From the NCBI RefSeq assembly GCF_002994745.2, contig NC_037089.1:21551641-21615640 (forward strand): 64,000 bases of DNA, read 5' to 3'. The notes beneath the pieces are model-generated. The model was not told the origin of the DNA, ran no database searches, and saw only the letters and a program-made list of their open reading frames with translations. The translations under genes were made by a program, and so were the position numbers. Origin of the DNA: Rosa chinensis. Taxonomy: Eukaryota; Streptophyta; Magnoliopsida; Rosales; Rosaceae. Below are positions 24,823 through 35,700 of this stretch, in pieces. Positions within the stretch are counted from its first letter, which is position 1. The number at the start of each line of letters is the position of its first letter.

Positions 24823-27336
24823 TGACAAGGACCGCCCCGGATTCCACCCTGGAATCCGAAGTGGCCTTGCGGGACCCACTTTTAAAGAAGGTTTACCAAA
24901 AATTTTGGCATAACCTCCCTTAAAAATGGACAACCCAAAAACCTGTGGAAAACAAATTTCACTTCTAATAATCCAACCACATACTCCTGGAGCCACCCTG
25001 CTCCTATAATTCCACCAACTCAACTCAAAAATAATAATAGTGTATCAAATACTTCAAGTCTAAGAAACTCCAAGATTAAACATACTACAATTCACCAAAG
25101 TTAGGTCATGGACCTCAAATATAATTCCTTACAAGTCTGGGTCACAAATCCCATAGTAATCAGAGCAATTCTAGGAATGTAAATTAACATAGAGTACAGT
25201 AGGCTAAACAGGTAACCTACAAAATATGATGACGGAAGCGGATGCGGTCACTATGGCTCACTCCTGAACGCCGAGCAGCAACACTGTAAACTGGGCATTT
25301 GAAACTGAAGGGCCCAAGGGAAAAGTATTGAAAAACATGTTAGCGTGAGTGGACCAAAAATAAACAATTTTAAACAAAAGGAATTTTATACTTTCCCCAT
25401 TTATTTCTCTATAAACTCCCGATGCATGCAATGTTTTAAGGAAAGCAAAGCAAGAGAAGTTCTGTACAAGAAAAACCAACTAGCCCCGCTAGTCACAAAC
25501 TAAATGAAAAGATTGGAACTCCGGTACTCAAGACAATAAGACCAGCCCCGCTGGTTAAACGGAAATCGAACTAGCCCCACTAGTCAAAATAGTAAAGTGA
25601 GTAGGGGAAGACGATAGCCATACGAGTGAGCCTCCCAGGCTAAAGTACTCCCATTACTCCTGTAATATACCCTTACGCCACTAAGTGTAGCGATAGGATA
25701 CTGGGCTTCAGAATTACTGTCACAGAGACAGTAACCAGCGCCACAAAGGCAAAGGGCTTCGGTGATCCCATCACCTCGCCACAAAGGCGGAAAATCAAAG
25801 CTAGCAATGATAAGTCACCCAAAGTATGGCAAAAGAAAATCCGAAAACCACAGTAAAATCATAAATACATAAGGCTTCCCCAACTCTCGCAAAAGAATTC
25901 CCATGACGTGTCCCACATGCCAAGATAAACTCAAATTCAAAAATAAATAAGAAAAATAAGCATAATCCAATGACGTGACCCCGCACGCCATAAAATCTTC
26001 AAATAATCAAATATCCAAAACCATTTCCGAAAATAACCATATGCTCGAGAAAGTAATACGATAAACAAATCATCATCTCAAAAATAAATAAATAAATGCA
26101 TGCATCATTCTTTGAAAATAAAAGTCCACTCACAATATATGGTCAATCCTGACGTCGCTCGGTATTTTCCTCGTACGAAGACTCCTCTCGTCCTGTACGA
26201 ATAGCACTCGCGATAATTAGAAATTGAAATTCAGAATGTCCCCCTTCAAAAACCAACTCCTTAATTCACATCGAATCTATCCGTAATTCTCCAATAATAT
26301 TCAGTCATCGATATCTAAATTCTAAAGTGAATTCGAAAGAAATTCGGCGATCGAATTCAGGTGAATCAACAATCAACAATTCATTCTCAATTCGTAATTC
26401 CTCCAATTTGCACCAAACTTCATGTATAAAATTCTAAAATCGTTAAGGGATTTATGGAACCAAAACAGTAAATAAAACGCAGCTCTACGCGCCACCCACA
26501 GTGGCCGCGCGTGGGGCCCACGCGCCCCCGGCAACCACCACCAATGGCCACCAAATTTTGGCAGCACCACCTACTCAACAGACCCAACATTTTTCACAAA
26601 CAACACATTCCAATTTTATCTCGAAGAGCTCCAATTTGGCCGTTGAACACAAGCCCAGAAAACTCAAGAACCCTAGAATCGGGTTCTCCTTGATTCTCCT
26701 TCTACACTGCAAATCGTGGCTCAAGGTTAGGGGCAAAACGATTCTTGGCAAAAACCGCGCCTTCGACAGTGGTTTGGAGGCTGGAAACGGCCGGAATCGC
26801 CGGAGATCGACGAAACCTCCGTTTAGCTACAGTAAACTTCACCGCTAATTTCCGAGCTCCTCCGGTCGAGCCACCGCAAAACACCACCCCAGGCGTGACC
26901 AGGGAGAGAAGGTGAGCCTGCCGGTGCCCAGGTTCAGTCGTGGGTCAGCCGGAAAAGGAAGAATTCGAAGGTGGACGAAATTGGACCGAAGAGGAAGGAG
27001 TCGGGGTAGAGGAGAGAGAGAGTTATCGTGGGTTTCCGAAAATGGAAACCTACAGTGGTAACTTTCCATATATATTTTTATTACCATGAACAGTAACTTC
27101 ACATTTTAAGCTATAACTTTCACATACGAACTCCGATTTAAGTGTACCACATGTCCACAGACTCGGTTTAACGTCCCCTACAACTTACGTGAAGAAAATT
27201 TTCTCAAATTGTTAACCCATAAAAAGTCAACTTCTAGCCACCCCCCCTAAAAGGTAAAACTATAACCGCGAATGGTAAAACATACAGTAATTCTTGTAAC
27301 ACAGTAAAAGGGGTAAATCGGATGTGGGGTGTAACA
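24823..27336 (-). mobile_element. Solo LTR B (same family as A), inserted in the hAT element
   Basis: It runs from TGACAAGG (24823) to GTGTAACA (27336) with the exact 5-bp duplication GGAAG (24818-24822 and 27337-27341). At 2514 bp it is collinear with solo LTR A over its full length. Differences are scattered substitutions and small indels, for example a roughly 50-bp segment of A around 18200-18260 that is shorter in B near 26200. No internal retrotransposon region is present. Confidence 0.88.
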
Positions 27337-27708
27337 GGAAGAGTACATCCACAGGGTCGAGGGAGCTCCACAACTTTGCATAGTTTTCCATGTTTCACTT
27401 GTTTTGTGCAGCTCTAGTAGCTTTTATCTGTTTAATTGATCTGAATTAGTCATTTCTATTGTACTGAGGTTGAAAACGAAGGTGTTTGTCATGTGGAATT
27501 CTGAAAATTGGAAGCAGGTTACCTAAACTCTGAAAACTGGAAAAATAGGTTTTTTGGCCCAGAAAACCGAAAGACCAAACCGATTGTGTTCGGATCGGTT
27601 TCTAACATGCTTAAAAGACCGATTCGGACCGAACCGACAATATCGGTTTTGGTCTCGGTTTCCAATTTTTTTAGACCGGACCGATCCGAACCCAGCCCTA
27701 GAGTGCAC

Positions 27709-27796
27709 GGTTAATGGTGACCGTGGGGTTAGTGATTTGGGGATTTACAAACTGATTCGCTTGCTCGTCAACGATTTCCCCACTACCTTTAGTCAT
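27709..27796 (-). pseudogene. G1 gag start
   Basis: An ATG (CAT at 27794-27796 on plus) opens MTKGSGEIVDEQANQFVNP and leads to INRAL, which is cut by the hAT and resumes at 24196. The G2 gag starts similarly (MTNSSEENAEEQANQPVNP at 45009), which supports this start. It lies about 55 bp inside the 5' LTR and primer binding site. Confidence 0.7.
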
Positions 27797-27829
27797 TATG
27801 GATTATGGTGGGGTGACCTTTTGCTCAAG

Positions 27830-27850
27830 GGTTCTCACAGATGGCACCAA
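27830..27850 (-). other. G1 primer binding site
   Basis: Immediately inside the LTR end the minus strand reads TTGGTGCCATCTGTGAGAAC, similar to the TTGGCGCCGTCTGTGGG-type primer binding sites of many plant Ty3/gypsy elements. In G2 the same place reads TCGCACCGTCTGTGGGAA. Confidence 0.65.
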
Positions 27851-28397
27851 TGTTAATGTTTGAGATTCAGCGGTAGCTAAATCTTATTATTCAGCAGTAG
27901 CTAAATCTTGTTAATGCTGGTCCAAGCTCGGATTGCTACTGAGGGGGTTGTAGTGCTAGCATTACCTGTCAAGTAAAATACAAAAGGCGTCAGAGGGAGA
28001 CCGAGGTTAGAAGTCTTCTCTACTCTGATGCCTAAGTCAGTCAATGTATTTAGGTTGACAGAATAACGTTAGGTAAGTAATAAATGCGTAGTTAATGAGG
28101 AGAGATGAGTGAACCTTCAGTTTTCAGCTTCAGTTAATGAGGAGAGACTAATCTCTTCCTTGTTTTCGACGTGGGACTGATGTGCTTCAGTTCTCAGCTT
28201 CTGATGCTTCAGTGAGGTGATCTTGGGGCGACGCGTGGTGGCACGTCAGCGGTGATCTCAGGCTGAACCGGAGCTCAGGTGATAGCTTGTTTGGCATTGT
28301 TTCCGTAGGTCACACCCTTGACGATGTTGGTGTTGCGGTTGTATGAGCATGGCTTATTATAACTAATTATGCTTAGGCAAATGCATATGTAAGTACA
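27851..28397 (-). repeat. G1 5' LTR
   Basis: On plus it runs TGTTAATGTTTGAG...GTAAGTACA (547 bp) and matches the two G2 LTRs (38772-39373 and 45066-45586) along its length. It contains a GCTAAATCTT duplication at 27873-27909. Flanking bases to its right begin GAGCT; the partner duplication lies off the window. Confidence 0.85.
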
Positions 28398-28790
28398 GAG
28401 CTTTTTTTGTGATTATGGGAATTAGGTCTTTGAATAAGAATTTATTGGAATTTGAGTTTATGAGAAGTGTGGCAAATCTGGAAATTGGGATTCAAAACAT
28501 GAAGAAGGAATTGGTGTTTTGTCAAAACTAGTGTATTAGGAGAGAGAGAGAGAGAGAGAGAGAGATGAAGTGGAGTTGTGCAGCAAGAAAAACAGAGAAG
28601 AAGAAGTGGGTGATGTTGGAAAAGATGGTTTATTTTTGTTATAAAATATTCCAAAAAAATAATATAATAATATTTAAATTTAACCTACCAGCTACAGTAG
28701 AAATTTATCAAAACGACAATCATCAGCCTTCAAATTCGAATTTGACATTTTGACTACTCCATTGGAGATGCTCTAAGAACTATACTAACA
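28398..28790. mobile_element. Right end of a small inverted-repeat element (MITE-like), tentative
   Basis: The AT-rich tract ends CCATTGGAGATGCTCTAA at about 28760-28777. Its inverse, TTAGAGCATCTCCAATGG, is a frequent terminus of plant Harbinger/PIF-type MITEs. No left partner is seen before G1, whose left end is outside the window, so the other half may lie there. A (GA)n run is at 28538-28565. No gene is seen. Confidence 0.35.
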
Positions 28791-29500
28791 GAATGAATAG
28801 AATTCCAAAGTATTATAATTTGGTGATTGATAACACAAGCACAACTTTAGTTCAATGATTGATCAACTGAAAGTCTTAAACTTTTTCATTGCATGATACC
28901 AGTAATTTTGAAAAACCAATTATGTGAATTTTCTTTAAATAAATTCTTCAGAACTTCTCCAAGTTTAACAAATAACAGATATTGAATTTGTCTTTACCTT
29001 CTCATTGTCTACGCCCTCAACCAAGGCCAGATTCGGGACTCCAGTAGGCACAGAACGAAATTTTTGACTGAAACAATCAAACAATTTTTTTTTCAACACC
29101 AAATCTTATTTTGATACACTCTTATTCCGTCTCATTATTCTTGATTCAGTTCCATTGCAATATTCATTCCAGCATCCAAACACTGCAAATTGTTTCTTCT
29201 TAGCTAAAACTATTCTCGCGAAGTGCATATATGAATCATACATACCATTGAAAAGTAGAATATTTAGTTACTTTGAGGTAAAAAAATCTTAACAATGATG
29301 TGTAAAGTTAAAAAGACACTCATATTCAGTCGAATTTTTCAAAAACACACTTTTGAAAAACAACGTGATAGATAAGAATTATCATAAATACTGTATTTAG
29401 AATTATCCAACTCATTTCTTTGGTGGCATTATTTTATTTTCCTTGTTTTTTGAAAAAAAAAAAAACAGTACACTAAAAACCTAATGGAAATAAGTAAATA
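28791..29500. other. Intergenic, no feature recognised
   Basis: This is AT-rich unique-looking sequence with no open frame of note on either strand. It probably includes distal promoter sequence of the F-box gene. Confidence 0.5.
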
Positions 29501-29509
29501 GTAAATCAA

Positions 29510-29785
29510 CATCAGAACTCACAAGCTGTTTCAAGTCTCAGACTCTCAGGAAGTCTCCATCACTAATATCGTCTCGATCTCCGGCTCCAGCAGCCATCAT
29601 ATCTTCCCCGTCTCTTGTTCTAGTTCTCAGGTTAAGGACTAAGGTAATTCTATATAGTTAGATTCGATTTCGTTTAACAATTCTATATGGACCATTGTTC
29701 TTTTAGTTTTTATCATCATTGTGATCTATTGTAATGAATTTGTTCTTTTATAACTTTTAATTGAAGAGGTTGAAGAGGAAAGGGC
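29510..29785 (+). promoter_or_regulatory. 5' UTR of the F-box gene with a probable leader intron
   Basis: A CT-rich leader (about 29530-29640) ends AAGGACTAAG followed by GTAATTC. A T-rich tract ends in TTGAAGAG before the start codon. This pattern suggests a 5' UTR intron of about 130 bp, but the acceptor is not clear. No canonical TATA box was assigned. Confidence 0.4.
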
Positions 29786-31106
29786 GTGGCAGAAATGACA
29801 GAGGTTGATGAAGATCTGGTGGAGAAAATCCTGTCAACTCTGCCTCCCAAGGCTCTGATGCGATGCAAATGCGCCTCTAAAGGGTGGTATGCGCTGATCA
29901 ACGATCCCAGGTTCGTAGCTAAGCACATCTCCGATTATAATTCCAATTCCAAGCATCTGCTCCTTATGAAGAAGCGTTTAGTCTCCAAGAACATCAAGGA
30001 CACTGCTAATGAGACTGCAGAAGAAGAAGAAGAGCTAGTGTTTTCGTTGCTTAATTTATGCAATAATGATGATGATATTGATAATGGTGAGGACAGCATT
30101 ATTGTCTCTAGTGTCGAGGATATCAAGATTCCTCTTTGTATGACTCTAAAGACTAGAGGCGAAGCAGTTCATATCGTAGGGCATTGCAATGGAATCATCT
30201 GTCTACTCCTAGTTAAATCTTTTCCGGTGCTTTTATGGAACCCAGCAATTCAGGAATTCAAGCTTCTTCCCCCCTTTCCATACCTTGCAGATGTTGATTG
30301 GGATGAAGATGTGTGGTCCAACTATGTTCAGGGGTTTGGATATGATCCTAAATTGAACGAATACAAAGTTGTTAAAATTGGACTAGTTTCTCCTTCAGAT
30401 TTTCTGGATGATGGATATGTAATTTATCATCCTCCAAAAGCAGCAATATGCACTTTGAGTACCGATTCTTGGAGAGAGATCAACACCACTGCTCACTGTC
30501 CTCAGACCCGAAAATTTCCAGATTCAATTCAAGCAGATGTTTTATTGGTTAGGACATGAGCAATATAAGGAACTGGTTGCGTTTGATAGAGAAGAGGACC
30601 TCATTAGGCAGGTCATCATTTTGTTGGATATTGAGAATGAGGTATTTCATGATATCATGTTACCTGATAGTTTATATCATCCCTGGGTCAATACTGACGG
30701 TATGGAACTTCGAGTGTGGAACGAATCCCCTGCTCTTTTTGTATTGGTTGATGGACTTCAAGGTTATAAACCTGAAGGTGAATATTCTTTTGTAATATGG
30801 GTGCTGGATGAACTTGGTGGTCCGAAAGGTGCTTGGACAAAACACTTAACTCTTGAACCCAGGGAGAAGCCATTGGCATTGTTGAATGGGAATGAGATTT
30901 TTATAAGTGATTTCATGGGACTTGTACTCTCCTATGACCTTGGTAGCGAAAGGCTTAAAGATATTCTCATTCAAAACACGCCTTATTCTACTTGTCAGAG
31001 ATATGACGAGTCAAATGACATTGCGGCTGTTGTCTATGTGAAAAGTATAGTTTCAGTTTTGCGAGCCCGCAAGCTCGAGAGCAGAAATAATTCTAGTGTG
31101 GTATAG
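29786..31106 (+). pseudogene. F-box protein with C-terminal F-box-associated (FBA) domain, one frameshift
   Basis: The first frame (29786-30559, 257 aa) has an F-box at residues about 6-46 (DEDLVEKILSTLPPKALMRC...ASKGWYALINDPRFVAKHI). Then come an acidic stretch and the start of an FBA repeat domain (VGHCNGIICLLL, LLWNPAIQEFKLLP, FGYDPKLNEYKVVKIG). At about 30540 the homology moves to the +1 frame, MFYWLGHEQYKELVAFDREED..., and ends at TAG 31104-31106. The two parts total about 440 aa, the usual length of such proteins. F-box proteins are substrate receptors of SCF ubiquitin ligases in cytosol or nucleus; the FBA domain binds the target. Everything except the shift looks well kept, so it may be a young pseudogene, a real allele with a truncated receptor, or a sequencing error. 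Confidence 0.85.
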
Positions 31107-31287
31107 TTACTTAACCTGTTTTTCGTTTTTCTCCTTTCTATCCGAATGCTTGAATAAATTTATACTAATAAGGATGTTCATATTTTATATTTAGTTGGGA
31201 AATCCCTTAAATTCAGAGTATTGATGTTTGATGCTATTTTGCAGGTGAATTTTTCTCCACTCACGCACTTTCCATCTGGTCCTTCAA

Positions 31288-32205
31288 TAGTGGATAGGGA
31301 ATTGCATTCATATTCTATATGGGCTATCCTACCGGATGATGTGTCCCTTTAGGATCAAGAAGTTGATGGAAGGTCTTAGGGCTGAGTTCGGTGGGCCCGA
31401 GATCAAACCGCATATCCCTGTTGTGGGGTCTATTCGTATGACGTATAAAGATGTGCTCAACAAATTTACATCTCTGCGTTCTAAAAATTTTCGTCCATAC
31501 GAAGCAAAAGCTAGTCTACTGGTTACCAGACATTTTTATTACCAATGTGTTTCCCTACTCATTGATTCATCAACGGAAGTATCCAGTCAGGTATTTAATT
31601 TTTCTTGTTATGATGTTTTATTTCGTCTTGATTCATATGAACTTTCAAGTGTTGTTTTCCGCGTTTGGTCTTGGATAGATGTATAACTTGACTAATTTGA
31701 ACAATGAATTTGATTTGGAAATTTCATCTCCCTATCATTTATGGTATCCATATTTCTATTTTTACGTATTAGTTGAGCCAAGTATTCAATTACTCTCATT
31801 TATCTTATATACTGTGAGTAATATTACATGAATTGATTTTTTATTTTTTTTTCCAGTTAAATTATACAACTGACATATGCAATGCACATTTCGGTTTCCA
31901 TTTGTGTAAGTTTCCTTCATTGTAGAACTGGTTTTTTCGATAACTATTATTCAGGATTGATGCATAATTTTGTATTAGACCATAGCTGTTGGGTTAATTA
32001 TTTTATCGAATGAAATGTAATTTGCCTCTCCTCTTTTGCAGGTGGTAGGCCATCTTTGAGTCTCCTTTACGGGAATCTAACAGAAGAAGAGAGGAAAATA
32101 GCTCTAGAAAAAGTTAGCATTCTAGATAAAAACATTTCTAGCTTGAGGTTCACCATAGCTCAACTCGCAGTGTACAAAATCGACTACAGAGACATAACTA
32201 TCTAA
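31288..32205 (+). pseudogene. Cyclic phosphodiesterase-like gene (2H phosphoesterase), decayed
   Basis: Three exon pieces give a protein resembling plant cyclic phosphodiesterase (Appr>p hydrolase of tRNA-splicing by-products). Exon 1, about 31288-31590, has HSYSIWAILPDD, then after a 1-base frame change at about 31345 RIKKLMEGLRAEFGGPEIKPHI and RHFYYQCVSLLIDSSTEV. Exon 2 is 31857-31905 (LNYTTDICNAHFGFHL) and exon 3 is 32042-32205 (RPSLSLLYGNLTEEERK...). Splice sites GTATTT/CAG, GTAAGT/GCAG are intact and frame-consistent. The family needs two H-x-T/S motifs. The first reads H-I-P instead of H-x-T, and the second reads S-L-S where H-x-S is expected. With no start codon in frame and the frameshift, it looks inactive. 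Confidence 0.7.
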
Positions 32206-32308
32206 TCATGGGAAAAAATTGCTGAATATGCCCTCCCAATCCATTAAGTCGGTCTCTTAATTCATGCTTACTATAAAATTTGTATTATGTGGTCGATATA
32301 AGAGTACT

Positions 32309-32815
32309 CACTACACCAAAAACTGCATCACACGACGGTGAAAAAACGTCGTCTGATTTGAAAACTCACCGTCGTCTATCTCGATGTTGTCTGATGAAAA
32401 ATCAGACGACGGTGAATTCACCGTTGTATGATACAAAGTCAGTCGACGTATATTTCTTAACACCGTTGTCCAAGAACTCGACAGATGCCGGACGCACTTG
32501 TGCGCAGCAGTTCACACAACAGAATTTGCTTTTATGCCGTTGTGGGTTGAATTTTCATACAACGGTTTTGTAGTTTAGCTGTTGTGTGATTAAAAGTAAG
32601 ACAACTGTGTTCTAGTATTTTTTGTTGTATGAGCTTAAAACTAGACGACGTTACTTATTGAAATCCGTTGTGTGATAGTTATGAATGAGTTAAACTAGAC
32701 GACGTTACTTTTTGAAATCCATTGTGTGATAGCTATCAATGCGTTGTGTGAATACCCAGAATTTTTTTGTTCAGACAACGTTGGTTGACATTTCTGAAAA
32801 TCTGTTGTATGATTG
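32309..32815. repeat. Left subterminal array of CACTA-3
   Basis: Repeated motifs such as CGTCGTCTGAT, CACCGTTGT, CATACAACGG, TTGTGTGAT and AGACGACGTTACTT occur on both strands. The phrase TAAACTAGACGACGTTACTT occurs at about 32691 and in a variant at about 32640. These are candidate sites for the family's DNA-binding protein. Confidence 0.75.
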
Positions 32816-33829
32816 CTGCAAACATCCATTCTCTGAATTGATTTGTGCATTAATTTGGTCCATTTTACCCAATGAACAGTGAACATATCTATCAAGCAAT
32901 CCATCATAATATCTAACATTTTGTACATAAAACTGCAAAAGGCAGTATTTCCCAAAAAAAAATTGTCCAAATTTCAAGCCAACAATAAAAGAAGAAAAGC
33001 ATTCCTAACTAGCTACACATGAATCAAAAACTGGTATAATATCTTTTCACTTCAACAAAACCTTCATGTGTCACTTTACCAAGCATCTTGTGCACTATAT
33101 TCTTATTTGCATCACCTCCAAGCTTGTTGTGAAGCTTCACAAGTTAGCACATATTGCAGCACCAGAAGGAATGTTCCTATTTATTTGTGGTGTTGAGTAG
33201 AACAAATCTGAATGGTTCTTCTAGGATTTGGATATTGGAGTGCGAAGAACTGTTTCCTCTATATCTACTTCTTCACCATTCAAAAACCTGCACAAGGTTT
33301 CCCATCACTTATCAAATACTAAATTACCAATACATGTCATAATAATTCAATGTCGATAGATAAGTCAGACTGGTGATTGTATCAGCTAAGATAGAGGTAC
33401 ATTTGAACATTATACACATGTAATTAATGAGACAAATAAGCAAATCGTAATCTACCAATGAGACTAAGTAGCTTAAATGATAGAGCAAACCTGAAATGCA
33501 CAGGAGCATAAGTTTGAAAAAGTACATAAGTATTGCTCATGTTGACTTCACTATCAATCCAATCAATCAAAGTTTCCATTGATCTCTGGTATGCAGTTAA
33601 CATGAAAAAGTCAAATTAACAAATTAATAATAAGCCTCTAGTTGTGAAGGGTACCAGTTGATGCCGGATGGTTTGTAATCAAAAGTATATTTAAATGTTG
33701 TAGCAGCTGCACCATATATCCCAGAGAAAATTGCAAACAATTGACTAACAAGTTAGGTATCTTTCAATATTTTTTTATGATAAAGATATGAAACCAATAT
33801 ACTGAAATGAATTGACTGATAAGTGGATT
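32816..33829 (-). other. CACTA-3 interior, 3' of the RPF1 copy, no recognised exon
   Basis: This is AT-rich sequence without a clear reading frame. The last RPF1 exon (after the WVHK block) is expected here but was not recognised. It could be lost, or the capture may have ended at the exon 33833-33922. Confidence 0.5.
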
Positions 33830-33832
33830 ACC

Positions 33833-35700
33833 TTGTGAACCCACTCAAACTCCCCGCCTCTAGGATCAAATGTCCCGTGCTGCAGACTGATCAATTTAAC
33901 GGTAAAACGAGGACCACATTCCTGAGTGTTTAAGACAGGAAAGACCGTTAAGATCTACATTTATAAATGATACAATAAAGAATAAAGAAATAAACGTAAA
34001 CTGCATGCTATGGTAAATGTAGCAATACCCTGCCTTCCTATGTCACATAAATGGACCAAGAACGAAACATAAGGACATTTCAAGTGGTGGAGGAAATTCA
34101 GCCAGGGCCCTAGGCCAAACCAGATCGAGACAAGAAAGCAAATGCAAGAGGAACAAATAAATAATTGACACCAACCTGTAGGCGCGCAAATGGTTTTGCT
34201 TTAGTAATAGCGTCAGCTTTGGAATCCTTGGTCTTTTTGCCCTTTACTTCAGCCTGTTTAGTCTCTTTGGTTTCAAAAATGTACCTAAACACATAGAAAT
34301 TAATGACATCAGTAAACAAAAAGCTCTACAGCAATGGAAAGTATATAAGATCACAAGTATAAGAAAGGATCACTGCAAGAACTAAAAATAGCAAAGGAGG
34401 CACACCGATGATGCCGGAAGAATATAAAATCTCACTGGTTGTGGAAAGTTACAACTCGCCGACCACTAAAATTTGGTTCTTGAGGGAAAAGTGACTGTAT
34501 TAGAAAGTAGGTGAAAGAAGAAAATTACCATTAGGAGCTTGAAGGTAATCCATCCTTACATAAGAAACCACTTGAAACTAATTGTACAGGGAAAAAAAAA
34601 ATGAAATTACCACACTGTGTGATGAGGTGTATTTGAACCAAAAAGTCCAAAATGCATCTAATATAATGTGAGAACATGTCAAACAAGTTAAGGATTGCAA
34701 CCTCCCAATACGATGACCAAGGCGTGTTGTAAAGTTGTTTAATACAAGCTCAAGCTCATGATTGGTTGGATTTCCATGATTCTGCAGGCATGCCAAATAA
34801 AGAATAAGGAAAGAAAATGACAGTTAACACACCCTACATTAATTCCCCAGAGATGAAAAATTAATACTTTGCAGAATTTTATTCTTTTGGACTCTTTCAA
34901 GATTTTTAATCTCAATGACTCCTCTTTTCACCAACTGAAGAAAATAAAAACCTTTCATCGCAATATGTGGCAAAACAGTATAAAGATACATGCAACATAT
35001 AGCAACGAACCTTGATATCCTTCCGTAAAACAAGCTTTGAGAGCTTAAAATTGGCAGTAGGTCCATTAGGTAAGCCAATAATTAGGAGAGCATCTGAAAA
35101 ATGATTGCAGTAGTTGAAGTAGATAAAAAACAACAGGGAAAATACGGGGACGATCTCATTTCACACAGAATTTAGAAGTTAAAGACATCAGAAGCAAAGT
35201 CTGAGAGACCAACCTGGTTCCCGGCGATTGGTATAAACAATAATTAAAGAAGTGAATTCCTTTTTATTTGCATACTCTATAATCTGCAACAATGAAAAAG
35301 ATTACATATATTAACTGTTTGAACTCCATGTTTGTTACATTGAAAAAGTGAAAAACAAATTGATATAAAAGACAGAAATGGTACCTTTTTCAAGTCATAA
35401 GTGTCTCTTTTATAGTACTACGCATTTGGGATCACCGAAAGTAGTTCCTCTATAAAAGCAGGACCCCTCTGAAAACCACCAAAACAACAAAAAGCATAAA
35501 CCTTAGCACACATTGGCAATCACCTTGTCATAAAATATATCAGTTTCGTAACCAACAAAAGCTAAAATGACATTGAAAACAAGTAAAAGACCAATACATA
35601 CAGAAGAGTTAAATCGGCAAGTGGTGGTCAATATCTTCGGATTCGATTCACGCTTCAAAACCGCACTGAACTCATCCGCATCATTTATAACAAACAACTG
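33833..35700 (-). pseudogene. RPF1: Captured ribosome production factor 1 gene fragment (Brix domain), intron-containing
   Basis: Exons in order on minus: about 35695-35602 (ADEFSAVLKRESNPKILTTT, CRFNSS), 35468-35385 (RGPAFIEELLSVIPNA, stop, YYKRDTYDLKK), 35284-35214 (IIEYANKKEFTSLIIVYTNR), 35093-35012 (DALLIIGLPNGPTANFKLSK, LVLRKDIK), 34783-34700 (NHGNPTNHE...NNFTTRLGHRIGR), 34510-34405 (IQSLFPQEPNFSGRRVVTFH, NQ, stop, DFIFFRHHR), 34285-34178 (YIFETKETKQ) and 33922-33833 ([20 protein letters not shown]...WVHK). RPF1 is a nucleolar protein of 60S ribosome assembly with a Brix domain. Stops lie at 35418-35420 (TAG) and 34432-34434 (TGA). Retained introns show capture of genomic DNA rather than mRNA. 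Confidence 0.85.

Larger units (their letters stand above)
24197..27700 (+). mobile_element. Non-autonomous hAT transposon inserted in G1 gag, carrying solo LTR B
   Basis: The ends are TAGGGCTGGG at 24197 and CCCAGCCCTA ending at 27700, a 10-bp inverted repeat. An exact 8-bp target duplication GAGTGCAC flanks them (24189-24196 and 27701-27708). Eight-base duplications and such TIRs are typical of hAT elements. Without the 2514-bp LTR B and its 5-bp duplication, the element is about 985 bp. It contains only the start of a transposase-like gene. G1 gag resumes in frame on both sides (NRAL...FNTP), which confirms the boundaries. Confidence 0.9.
13979..28397 (-). mobile_element. G1: Ty3/gypsy (Tat-type) retrotransposon, minus strand, heavily interrupted
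   Basis: The 5' LTR (27851-28397) and an adjacent primer binding site define the right end. Reading leftwards come gag, protease region, reverse transcriptase, RNase H, a second RNase H-like domain and integrase, followed by an ORF on the opposite strand. A dual RNase H and an antisense ORF downstream of pol are known traits of the Tat lineage (Ogre, Retand, Grande-like). The left side is cut by CACTA-2 at 13978, and the 3' LTR is not in the window. Insertions inside G1 are solo LTR A in integrase and a hAT (with solo LTR B) in gag. Confidence 0.85.
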
